DNA from: JAABQG01 sp963726365
GTDB lineage: Bacteria > Pseudomonadota > Gammaproteobacteria > Burkholderiales > Burkholderiaceae_C
Direction of reading: 5' to 3'
Assembly (NCBI GenBank): GCA_963726365.1
Contig: CAVSCI010000021.1
Span: 248,001-312,000 of the forward strand
Length of the DNA stretch: 64,000 bases
Shown piece after piece: positions 53,574 through 61,298 of the stretch. Position 1 is the first letter of the stretch. Every line of letters begins with the position of its first letter. Both the position numbers and the translations under genes were made by a program. A model generated the notes under the pieces. That model was not told the origin of the DNA and did no database searches. It saw nothing but the letters and a program-made list of their open reading frames with translations.

Positions 53574-54672
53574 GGTTTTCTTGACGCTCACCCTGATGGC
53601 CGTTGCCGGCATCGCCGGTGCCCAAGGTTCTGGCAAATACCCGGGCGTCGGGCGCGACGCGACGCCGAAAGAGGTCGCCGCATGGGATATTGACGTTCGC
53701 CCCGACTTCAAGGGGCTGCCGGCGGGCTCCGGCACGGTGGCCAAGGGACAAGACGTGTGGGAGGCGAAATGCGCCCAGTGCCATGGTGTTTTTGGCGAAT
53801 CCAACGAGGTATTCAACCCGCTGATTGGAGGCACTTCGGCGGATGACATCAAGACTGGGCGGGTGGCAAAGCTGAAGGATCCCGAAGGAGGGCGGACCAC
53901 CTTCATGAAGGTGGCGACACTGTCCACCGTGTGGGACTACATCAATCGGGCCATGCCCTGGACCGCGCCGAAGTCGCTCACGACGGACGAGGTCTACTCG
54001 GTCACGGCGTTCCTGCTCAACCTTGCAGGTATCGTGCCGGACAATTTCACGCTTTCGAACAAGAATATGGACGAGTTGCAGGCGCGCATGCCCAACCGAA
54101 ACGGCATGCAGACCCGGCATGACATGTGGCCGGGCAATGAATTTGGTGGCACGAAGAAGCCCGATACAGCCAATGTGGCTTGCATGAAAAACTGCTCGAC
54201 TGAACCCAAGGTCGCCTCATTCCTGCCGGACTTTGCCCGTGACGCCCATGGCAACCTGCTGGAGCAGAACCGCATCGTCGGGCCGCAGCGCGGCGCTGAC
54301 ACCAGCAAGCCCGAAGGCAAGGCCGGTGCGTCGGGTGCTGCGACCGCGGCGACCGTGGTGGTGGCCCAGGCGGCAGCCGACGCCAAGACGACGGGGGCGA
54401 AACCGGACGCTGCCGCAACGGATGGCAAGGCAGCCCTTGCACTCGCCAACAAGAATGGCTGCATGGTGTGCCACGGGGTTGGCAACAAGATCGTCGGTCC
54501 GGCATTCGCGGATGTTGCCAAGAAGTACGCTGGCAAGACAGACTATCTGGCGGGAAAGATCAAGTCGGGTGGCTCTGGTTTGTGGGGTCCCATCCCCATG
54601 CCGCCGCAAACCCTCAGTGACGCAGATGCCAGGACCATCGCCGCCTGGCTGGCTTCGGGTGCTGGAAAGTAA
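53557..54672 (+). CDS. soxD: SoxD, diheme cytochrome c subunit of SoxCD
   Basis: Product of 371 residues with a signal peptide (FLTLTLMAVAGIAGAQ) and two haem motifs CAQCH (residue about 71) and CMVCH (near residue 305). A low-complexity Ala/Lys/Pro linker (residues about 245-295) joins the domains, as in other SoxD proteins. It carries electrons from SoxC. Its C-terminal domain closely resembles the small cytochrome at 50781. A terminator-like hairpin follows at 54685. Confidence 0.94.
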   Translation: MSSFRKVFLTLTLMAVAGIAGAQGSGKYPGVGRDATPKEVAAWDIDVRPDFKGLPAGSGTVAKGQDVWEAKCAQCHGVFGESNEVFNPLIGGTSADDIKTGRVAKLKDPEGGRTTFMKVATLSTVWDYINRAMPWTAPKSLTTDEVYSVTAFLLNLAGIVPDNFTLSNKNMDELQARMPNRNGMQTRHDMWPGNEFGGTKKPDTANVACMKNCSTEPKVASFLPDFARDAHGNLLEQNRIVGPQRGADTSKPEGKAGASGAATAATVVVAQAAADAKTTGAKPDAAATDGKAALALANKNGCMVCHGVGNKIVGPAFADVAKKYAGKTDYLAGKIKSGGSGLWGPIPMPPQTLSDADARTIAAWLASGAGK

Positions 54673-54684
54673 GTTCGGGAATAC

Positions 54685-54708
54685 ACGGGTACCCGCACCC
54701 GTATTTTT
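54685..54708 (+). terminator. Rho-independent-type hairpin between soxD and soxY
   Basis: ACGGGT-ACCCGC-ACCCGT followed by ATTTTTAA. The stem is 6 bp. The position inside the operon suggests partial termination or RNA processing. Confidence 0.55.
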
Positions 54709-54740
54709 AATTAGCATTCACTCAACCAAGGAGATTTCAT

Positions 54741-55199
54741 ATGCAAACTCGTCGCGAGACACTCAAGCAAAGCGCAATGGTGGCCGGTCTTCTGGCCTCC
54801 ACGGGGCTGTTTCCCCAATACGCCCATGCGGCGTTCAACAAGACGGCGTTTGAAGCCAAGAACGTGGCGGACGCGCTGAAGGCGCTGGGCGGTGGCGCGC
54901 CGGTCGAAAGCAAAGACGTCACCATCACCGGCCCGGATATCGCAGAAAACGGCGCTGTTGTTCCCTTGGGCGTCAGCACCTCACTTGCAGGCGTCAAGCA
55001 GATGCTGATCCTGGTTGAAAAGAACCCGACTGCCCTGGTGGCCGTTTTCAACATGACCGACAGCGTGGACGCGAACTTTGCCACGCGCTCCAAGATGGGG
55101 CAGTCTTCCGACGTGTATGCGGTAGCCCTCATGGCGGATGGCAAAGCGCTCTACGCCAAAAAAGAAGTCAAGGTCACCCTCGGCGGCTGCGGCGGCTGA
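54741..55199 (+). CDS. soxY: SoxY, sulfur-carrier protein
   Basis: Product of 152 residues with a Tat signal (TRRETLKQSAMVAGLLAS) and the diagnostic C-terminal GGCGG motif (VTLGGCGG) with the sulfur-binding cysteine. SoxYZ carries the sulfur intermediates of thiosulfate oxidation. It sits 52 bases before soxZ. The beta-sandwich core (ALVAVFNMTDSVDANFATRS) is family-typical. Confidence 0.96.
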   Translation: MQTRRETLKQSAMVAGLLASTGLFPQYAHAAFNKTAFEAKNVADALKALGGGAPVESKDVTITGPDIAENGAVVPLGVSTSLAGVKQMLILVEKNPTALVAVFNMTDSVDANFATRSKMGQSSDVYAVALMADGKALYAKKEVKVTLGGCGG

Positions 55200-55251
55200 C
55201 GCGAGACAAGAATCCTTTGAACCTTTTGAATCACTGAACAGGAGAAAGAAA

Positions 55252-55563
55252 ATGGCAGATCCGATGCGCATACGCGCCCAGGCAGCAGGCGACAAAGCCA
55301 CAGTCCGTGTCCTGATGAGCCACGAAATGGAGTCCGGCCAGCGCAAGGACGCCGCCGGCAAAGTTGTTCCTGCCTGGCATATCCAGGAAGTGGAGGCCAA
55401 GCTCAATGGCAAGTCCGTGATGACCGCCGAATGGGGTGCGGCAGTGTCCAAGAACCCGTTCCTGCAGTTCAACGTCAAGGGGGCCAAGGCCGGCGACAAG
55501 ATCGCGGTGACTTGGAAAGACAACAAGGGCGACACCCGCACCGACGAAGCCACGGTGTCCTGA
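55252..55563 (+). CDS. soxZ: SoxZ, partner of SoxY
   Basis: Product of 103 residues, full length and without signal peptide, as expected because it is exported with SoxY. Family segments include PMRIRAQAAGDKATVRVLMS, HIQEVEAKLNGKSVMTAEWG and FLQFNVKGAKAGDKIAVTW. It stabilises SoxY. A strong terminator-like hairpin begins 21 bases after its stop. Confidence 0.96.
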   Translation: MADPMRIRAQAAGDKATVRVLMSHEMESGQRKDAAGKVVPAWHIQEVEAKLNGKSVMTAEWGAAVSKNPFLQFNVKGAKAGDKIAVTWKDNKGDTRTDEATVS

Positions 55564-55583
55564 CCGCTTCGAGACCGTCAGAC

Positions 55584-55614
55584 AAGGGTGAAGCACTTCA
55601 CCCTTTTTTCTTTT
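55584..55614 (+). terminator. Strong Rho-independent-type terminator between soxZ and soxA
   Basis: AAGGGTGAA-GCAC-TTCACCCTT is a perfect 9-bp stem with a tetraloop, followed by TTTTTCTTTT. It is the best terminator in the window and lies inside soxCDYZAXB. Confidence 0.8.
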
Positions 55615-55637
55615 CCAGATTACGTGAAGAGGTGGCT

Positions 55638-56444
55638 ATGAGGATGACCAAAGCATTCCCGGTTATTTTTTTTCTAACCGCGCTGGGCAGCACGTCCGTG
55701 ATGGCACAAAAGACGGCCGTCCAAAGCATCGAGGAATACCGCGCCATGCTCCAGGACGGTAACCCGGCTGACCTATTCGAAGCCAAGGGGGAGGACCTGT
55801 GGAAGCAAAAGCGCGGGCCGAAGAACGCCTCGCTGGAGAAGTGCGATCTGGGCAAGGGCCCCGGCGTGGTCAAGGGCGCGTTCGTCGAACTCCCGCGCTA
55901 CTTTGCCGACACCGGCCGGGTGCAGGATCTGGAGTCGCGCCTGCTGACCTGCATGGAAACCCTGCAGGGGTTGAACGCCACCGAAATTGCAAAGACGCCG
56001 TTTGGGCGGGGCGAGCAGAACAACATGACGGCACTGGCCACCTGGATATCGGCCGAATCCAAAGGCATGAAGTTCAACCTTCCACAGTCCCATGCTCAGG
56101 AGAAAGTTTTTTATGAAGTCGGCAAGCGCCTGTTCTTTCAGCGCGCCGGTCCGCATGACTTCTCCTGCTCCTCCTGCCACGGCCAGGATGGCACCCGCAT
56201 TCGCCTGCAGGACCTGCCCAACCTGACCAAGAACCCGGGCGATGGTGTGGGCTTTGCCGCCTGGCCCGCCTACCGTGTTTCCAACGGCCAGATGTGGGGC
56301 ATGCAGCAGCGCCTGAACGACTGCTATCGCCAGCAGCGTTTCCCTTACCCAGGCTTTGCCAGCGATGCCACTGTGGCGCTGGGCGTTTACCTGGGCGTCA
56401 ACAGCCAGGGCTCGGCCTCCGTTGCCCCGGCCATCAAGCGCTGA
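55638..56444 (+). CDS. soxA: SoxA, c-type cytochrome of SoxAX
   Basis: Product of 268 residues with a signal peptide (MTKAFPVIFFLTALGSTSVM). It has one haem motif CSSCH (residue about 175) and the likely active-site cysteine in RLNDCYRQQRFPYPG. The disulfide cysteines of a lost N-terminal haem are visible (LEKCDLGKGPG; LLTCMETL), so this is the monoheme SoxA type. SoxAX attaches thiosulfate to SoxY. Confidence 0.94.
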   Translation: MRMTKAFPVIFFLTALGSTSVMAQKTAVQSIEEYRAMLQDGNPADLFEAKGEDLWKQKRGPKNASLEKCDLGKGPGVVKGAFVELPRYFADTGRVQDLESRLLTCMETLQGLNATEIAKTPFGRGEQNNMTALATWISAESKGMKFNLPQSHAQEKVFYEVGKRLFFQRAGPHDFSCSSCHGQDGTRIRLQDLPNLTKNPGDGVGFAAWPAYRVSNGQMWGMQQRLNDCYRQQRFPYPGFASDATVALGVYLGVNSQGSASVAPAIKR

Positions 56445-56462
56445 TCGATCAGGAGCAACCTC

Positions 56463-57116
56463 ATGAAGAAGCAACACAAAATCACGCTGTCCCTGCTGGC
56501 GGCTGCCGCGATCATTGCCGGCTGCGCCACGGCGCCCAGTTCCGCCGATCTGGACAAGATGACGTCCGATATCGTCAAGTCATCGTTCCGGGATGAGGGC
56601 ATCGTCAAGGCCTCCGTGCTGGACACGGACGAGACCAACAAGGCCTGCAGTGCCGCCGATGTGGCTGGCAAGCCGCTGGACGAGAAGACGGCCAAGGCCA
56701 TCGAGGCGGCCAACATGAAGACCATCAAATGGCCGGCCAATGGCAAGTTCCTGGGCAGTTGGCAAGAGGGCGAAAAACTGGCGCAAAGTGGCCGTGGCCT
56801 GACCTGGACCGATGACGTCAACACGCCCAATGGCGGCAATTGCTACAACTGCCACCAGATCGACAAGAAGGAAATTTCCTTCGGCACCATCGGGCCGAGC
56901 CTGTACAACTTCGGCAAACTGCGCGGCGTGGCCGACCCGTCCAGTCCGGTCTCCAAGGGGATGGTCGAGTACACCTGGGGCAAGATCTGGAACGCCAAGG
57001 CCTACAACGCCTGCTCCAACATGCCGCGCGCGGGCCACATGGGCATCATGACCGAGGCCCAGGTGGCCGACCTCGTCGCGCTGCTGCTGGACCCGAAGTC
57101 GCCGGTCAACCAGTAA
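56463..57116 (+). CDS. soxX: SoxX, c-type cytochrome of SoxAX
   Basis: Product of 217 residues. The N-terminus looks like a lipoprotein signal (AAAIIAGCATAPS, lipobox cysteine at residue 21). One haem motif CYNCH is in NGGNCYNCHQIDKKE, and an axial methionine candidate is in ACSNMPRAGHMG. It forms SoxAX with SoxA, 18 bases upstream. The extended N-terminal region (residues about 25-110) is found in the longer SoxX type. Confidence 0.93.
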   Translation: MKKQHKITLSLLAAAAIIAGCATAPSSADLDKMTSDIVKSSFRDEGIVKASVLDTDETNKACSAADVAGKPLDEKTAKAIEAANMKTIKWPANGKFLGSWQEGEKLAQSGRGLTWTDDVNTPNGGNCYNCHQIDKKEISFGTIGPSLYNFGKLRGVADPSSPVSKGMVEYTWGKIWNAKAYNACSNMPRAGHMGIMTEAQVADLVALLLDPKSPVNQ

Positions 57117-57133
57117 GCACAGGTACTGCGGGA

Positions 57134-57154
57134 GCCCGGTTCATCCGGGTTTTC
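57134..57154 (+). terminator. Hairpin with T-rich tail between soxX and soxB
   Basis: CCCGG-TTCAT-CCGGG (extended by a G-T pair) followed by TTTTCTCTCG. A weaker terminator candidate than the one after soxZ. Confidence 0.5.
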
Positions 57155-57185
57155 TCTCGATTTTTAATTCAGTGATTGCATAACT

Positions 57186-58919
57186 ATGAATCTAACCAAG
57201 CGTGAATTTTTCCAGTTGCTGGGTGCGGGCACCATGGCCGGCATGGGCATGGGCCGGTATGCCAATGCCGACGCGGCAACGGCCAGCAATGGCCTCTATG
57301 ACATTCCGAAGTTCGGCAACGTTTCTTTTCTGCACATGACCGACTGCCATGCGCAGCTCAAGCCGATCTATTTCCGTGAGCCCAGCATCAATATGGGTAT
57401 TGGCTCGATGAAAGGCCAGTTGCCTCATCTGGTCGGTGAACACCTGCTGAAAGTAGCCAACGTCCGTGCGGGTACGGCCGAGGCCCATGCCCTGACTTAT
57501 CTGGACTTTGACAAGGCGGCACTGCGTTACGGCAAGGTGGGCGGCTTCGCCCACCTGGCGACACTGGTCAAACGCATGAAGGCCGGTCGTCCGGGAGCTT
57601 TGTTGCTCGACGGCGGCGACACGTGGCAGGGTTCCGGCACGGCGTTGTGGACCAACGGCCAGGACATGGTCGACGCCTGCAAATTGCTGGGCGTGGACGT
57701 GATGACCGGGCACTGGGAATTCACGCTGGGCATGGAGCGTGTCAAGGAAATCATCGAGAAAGACTTCAAGGGGAAAGTTGATTTTGTGGCGCAGAACGTC
57801 AAGACGCAGGACTTCGGCGATCCGGTGTTCAAGCCCTATGTCATTCGTGAGATCAATGGCGTGCCCTGCGCCATCATCGGCCAGGCCTTCCCCTACACGC
57901 CGATCGCGAACCCGCGCTACATGGTGGCGGACTGGGCCTTCGGCATCCAGGACGAGAACATGCAGAAGATGGTGGACGAGGTGCGCGGCAAGGGCGCCCA
58001 GGTGGTGGTTGTCCTGAGCCACAACGGCATGGACGTGGACCTCAAGATGGCCAGCCGGGTCAGCGGCATCGACGCGATCATGGGCGGGCACACCCACGAT
58101 GGCATGCCTGTGGCCTCGATCATCAGCAACAAGGGCGGCAAGACCATCGTCACCAACGCCGGCTCCAACAGCAAGTTTCTGGCCGTACTGGACTTTGATG
58201 TCAAGGACAAGAAGGTCACGGACTTCCGCTACAAGCTGCTGCCGGTCTTCGCCAACATGCTGCCGGCGGATGCCGAGATGGACGCGCTCATCAAGAAAGT
58301 CCGCGGACCCTACGAGGCCAAATTGGCCGAGAAACTCGCCGTGACCGAGGGCACCCTGTACCGCCGCGGGAACTTCAACGGAACCGGCGACCAGTTGCTG
58401 GTGGATGCGCTGATGGAGGTGCAGGGCGCCGAAATCGCATTTTCCCCGGGGTTTCGCTGGGGCACTTCCCTGCTGCCCGGCCAGGCCATCACCCGCGAAT
58501 GGCTGATGGACATGACCGCGACGACCTATTCCTACGCCACCGTCACGGAGATGACCGGCGAGACCATCAAGACCGTGCTCGAGGACGTGTGCGACAACCT
58601 GTTCAACCCCGATCCGTACTACCAGCAAGGCGGCGACATGGTGCGCGTGGGTGGCCTGGAATACAGCTGCAATCCGGTGGGCACCATGGGCAACCGGATC
58701 AACGACATGCGGCTCAAGGGCAAGCCCATCGAGGCGGGGAAAAAATACAAGGTCGCCGGGTGGGCCCCGGTCGCCGAGGAGGCCCGGTCAGCTGGCAATC
58801 CGATGGTCTGGGATGTCGTGGAAACCTGGCTCAAGTCCCGTGGGGGCAAGGTGGCGGCGCGCAAACTCAATACACCCAAAATCACTGGCGGGCTGCCCAA
58901 CCCCGGGTTCTCGGCCTGA
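57186..58919 (+). CDS. soxB: SoxB, sulfate thiohydrolase
   Basis: Product of 577 residues with metallophosphoesterase motifs of SoxB: FLHMTDCHAQLKP (near residue 45), LDGGDTWQGSGTALWTNGQD, VMTGHWEFTLG and MGGHTHDGMPV. It binds a dinuclear Mn site and releases sulfate from SoxY-S-sulfonate. The signal reads TKREFFQLLGAG, with Lys-Arg rather than Arg-Arg in the twin-arginine position. It is the last sox gene here. Confidence 0.96.
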   Translation: MNLTKREFFQLLGAGTMAGMGMGRYANADAATASNGLYDIPKFGNVSFLHMTDCHAQLKPIYFREPSINMGIGSMKGQLPHLVGEHLLKVANVRAGTAEAHALTYLDFDKAALRYGKVGGFAHLATLVKRMKAGRPGALLLDGGDTWQGSGTALWTNGQDMVDACKLLGVDVMTGHWEFTLGMERVKEIIEKDFKGKVDFVAQNVKTQDFGDPVFKPYVIREINGVPCAIIGQAFPYTPIANPRYMVADWAFGIQDENMQKMVDEVRGKGAQVVVVLSHNGMDVDLKMASRVSGIDAIMGGHTHDGMPVASIISNKGGKTIVTNAGSNSKFLAVLDFDVKDKKVTDFRYKLLPVFANMLPADAEMDALIKKVRGPYEAKLAEKLAVTEGTLYRRGNFNGTGDQLLVDALMEVQGAEIAFSPGFRWGTSLLPGQAITREWLMDMTATTYSYATVTEMTGETIKTVLEDVCDNLFNPDPYYQQGGDMVRVGGLEYSCNPVGTMGNRINDMRLKGKPIEAGKKYKVAGWAPVAEEARSAGNPMVWDVVETWLKSRGGKVAARKLNTPKITGGLPNPGFSA

Positions 58920-59182
58920 CCGATCCGGTCTGTCCCGACAGGAACCGGAGAACTGGCTGCAACCCTCATGTATGCCAGGTTCATCAGTTCACCACTAGTC
59001 AGTGGGTGAGTTTGTCAGCACTTCGGGCGGATGGATGGCTATGAGGTAGACCAGTCAGTCAACTGGTTACAGGTTTTACAGGCGACACAGATCGACGGCT
59101 GCTCCAAGATGCGATAGTGAAAAAAATGTCGGTTGAGATGCCACTCTGTTTCTGACCTGAACCCTCTGGGGAGTCGACAACC

Positions 59183-60406
59183 ATGCCCAAGCTTTCCCTT
59201 TTTGCGGCAACGCTCGCGCTTGCTCCATTCTTGCTGGCAGCTTGCGGCGGTGGCAGTGATTCCACGACGGCGGCGCCCGCCACTTCATCCTCCGTGCCCA
59301 GCACGCCTTCATCCACATCAACGCCCACGGCCTCGCCGACACCGCCGGCGGGCGTCGTCGTGCCGCGCGCCGTCACGCTGAACAAGAGCCTGACTGCACC
59401 CTGGGGAATGGCATTCCTGCCGAATGGACGCCTTTTGGTGACCCTGAAGGGCGGCAGCATGGTGATCCTGAGCGCCGACGGTGCCAGTGTGGAGGCAAGC
59501 TTGAACAACCTGCCTGCGGTTGACAGCGCGGGCCAGGGCGGACTGCTCGATGTGGCGCTCGACCCGGATTTCGCAACCACGCCGTGGGTCTACTGGACCT
59601 ACTCGGAGCCTGGCACTGGCGCCGAGAGCGGGCTCAGTGGCACGGCAGTGGCGCGCGGCCAACTCATCGGTAACGTCATGCAAAACATCAGTGTGATCTA
59701 CCGGCAGTTGCCCAAGGTTTCGGGTTCGGGCCACTTTGGTTCGCGCCTTGCATTCAGGGACGATAAGACGCTCTTTGTCACTCTTGGCGAACGTCAGAAA
59801 GGTAGCCCCGCGCAGGACCTGTCGACGACGCTGGGCAAGGTGATCCGAATCAACCGCGATGGCACCATCCCGGCTGGCAATCCCGCCTGGGGCAGCAGCG
59901 CACGACCCGAGATCTGGAGCTACGGGCACCGCAATCCGCAGGGTGCGGCGATTCACCCCGTGACCCGCGAGCTTTGGGAAACCGAGCATGGCCCCCAGGG
60001 GGGCGACGAGCTCAATCGCATCCAGGCCGGCGCCAACTATGGCTGGCCGCTGGTCAGTTACGGCTGCAATTACGGTGATCCGGTCGGTGAGGCCTGTCGT
60101 ATCGGCGGCGGCGCCCATGTGTCGCCATACATGGAACCGGTGAGCTACTGGGCGCCCACCTCGATAGCGCCAGCTGGGCTGGTGTTCTACACCGGAAGCG
60201 GTTTCCCGCAATGGCAGGGCAATGCTTTTTTTGGCGCACTGGCGGGCGCGGCGCTGTGGCGCGTGCAACTTTCCGGCACCAGCGAGGTGGCGCGCGAGCG
60301 GTTGTTCGGCGAACTTGGCGAGCGCATTCGCTGCGTCCGGCAAGGGCCAGACGGCTGGCTCTACTTGCTCACCGACAGCGGCAAGCTGATCCAGATTCGC
60401 GATTAG
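59183..60406 (+). CDS. PQQ-dependent sugar dehydrogenase (Gdh-B type), lipoprotein
   Basis: Product of 407 residues. A lipoprotein signal (LAPFLLAACGGGSDS) and a Ser/Thr/Pro-rich linker (residues about 25-55) precede a six-bladed beta-propeller of the glucose/sorbosone dehydrogenase family: LTAPWGMAFLPNGRLLVT, GSGHFGSRLAFRDDKTLF, YGHRNPQGAAIHP and ETEHGPQGGDELNRIQAGAN. It probably oxidises aldose sugars in the periplasm with PQQ. It is separate from the sox operon (263-base gap with no gene seen). Confidence 0.87.
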   Translation: MPKLSLFAATLALAPFLLAACGGGSDSTTAAPATSSSVPSTPSSTSTPTASPTPPAGVVVPRAVTLNKSLTAPWGMAFLPNGRLLVTLKGGSMVILSADGASVEASLNNLPAVDSAGQGGLLDVALDPDFATTPWVYWTYSEPGTGAESGLSGTAVARGQLIGNVMQNISVIYRQLPKVSGSGHFGSRLAFRDDKTLFVTLGERQKGSPAQDLSTTLGKVIRINRDGTIPAGNPAWGSSARPEIWSYGHRNPQGAAIHPVTRELWETEHGPQGGDELNRIQAGANYGWPLVSYGCNYGDPVGEACRIGGGAHVSPYMEPVSYWAPTSIAPAGLVFYTGSGFPQWQGNAFFGALAGAALWRVQLSGTSEVARERLFGELGERIRCVRQGPDGWLYLLTDSGKLIQIRD

Positions 60407-60534
60407 GGCGGGTGCTTGGTCGATGAACAGCGCCAATTGTCGCCGTGAAGGCGTCCAGTTCCGTGCCGTTCATTGCCGTGCTGTGTAGCCGTGCGCAACG
60501 ATCCGGATCCGCGGCTTTCATTCGCGCCCGCAGA

Positions 60535-60975
60535 TCATTCAGCACATCCTGCCTTGTGGATCAAGTCGCGCAGTTCAGGCGTCATGAGGCTGGCTGGCGC
60601 CACCTTCAGGCCCTGCCAGGGCATCAGGGTGATGCTCAGGCCAGCGTCATGCGGCGTGTCAATAACGTACCCAGCGCTCAATTTGAACACTTCAGAATCT
60701 TCGGCTTCCGACTGGATTTCCGTTTCAACTTGTTCAACCTTCAAAAGTTGAGCGCCTTGATTGGACATTTTGGGCAAATTCCAGTACGAGAAGTTGCCTG
60801 TACCCTTGGATCTGATGACACCCAAACTGTCACCAGCACGTCGCACCGATGCCCACGACACACCTGCGCTGGCCGCTTCAGTCTTCACGGTGTTGGACGA
60901 TGTGATCCCATCAGCCAACACTTGCCACAGGAAACAAAACTTGTTGGCGGCCAAAAGCGATTCTGTCGTCGCCAT
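60535..60975 (-). CDS. Possible remnant of a phage/plasmid replication-type protein
   Basis: Frame of 146 residues. Residues about 15-70 (FLWQVLADGITSSNTVKTEA; VSWASVRRAGDSLGVIRSKG; NFSYWNLPK) resemble the winged-helix tail of AAA/primase-type proteins of mobile elements, where xW.LP closes the domain. The rest is unknown. No ATPase part is present, so it is probably a fragment. It lies downstream of a tRNA-Arg gene, a common insertion site. Confidence 0.4.
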   Translation of the reverse strand: MATTESLLAANKFCFLWQVLADGITSSNTVKTEAASAGVSWASVRRAGDSLGVIRSKGTGNFSYWNLPKMSNQGAQLLKVEQVETEIQSEAEDSEVFKLSAGYVIDTPHDAGLSITLMPWQGLKVAPASLMTPELRDLIHKAGCAE

Positions 60976-61154
60976 CCGGTCCGTCAGGCTCTTGCATTTG
61001 GTCTCGCGCCGTGCCAGCTACTGATTGCCCCCATGCGATAGAGCTGGCAATGCCATGTGCTATCCCCTGAATGACGGTATCTTCCACCGGGAATCCAGTG
61101 GGTACCGTCAAAAGCGCTGTCATGGGGTGTTATCCGATGAAACCGCACGAAACA

Positions 61155-61189
61155 AAGAAAAAACCCGCGCTCCAATGACGGAGGGGGTT
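61155..61189 (-). terminator. Likely terminator for tRNA-Arg
   Basis: On the minus strand CCCCCTCC-GTCATT-GGAGCGCGGG is followed by TTTTTTCTTTG. The stem is imperfect, but the T-run is strong and lies 35 bases after the tRNA 3' end. Confidence 0.5.
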
Positions 61190-61223
61190 GTGAGGTTCTT
61201 TGATGCTGCCTGAAACGGTGATT

Positions 61224-61298
61224 TGGTACCACCGACAGGAATCGAACCTGTATCTGAGACTTAGGAGGTCCCCGTTCTATCCATTGAACTACGGCGGC
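61224..61298 (-). tRNA. tRNA-Arg (anticodon CCT)
   Basis: The minus strand folds as a tRNA: acceptor GCCGCCG pairs with CGGTGGT, D-arm region GTTCAATGGATAGAAC, anticodon loop CTCCTAA giving anticodon CCT, T-arm CAGG-TTCGATT-CCTG, and encoded 3' CCA. It decodes AGG. Its first ten bases overlap the last codons and stop of tamB. Confidence 0.93.

Noticed and set aside
60911..61123. Short minus-strand frame starting MTALLTVPTGF after tRNA-Arg
   Set aside because: It overlaps the replication-type remnant and lies just after the tRNA terminator, with no recognisable domain.
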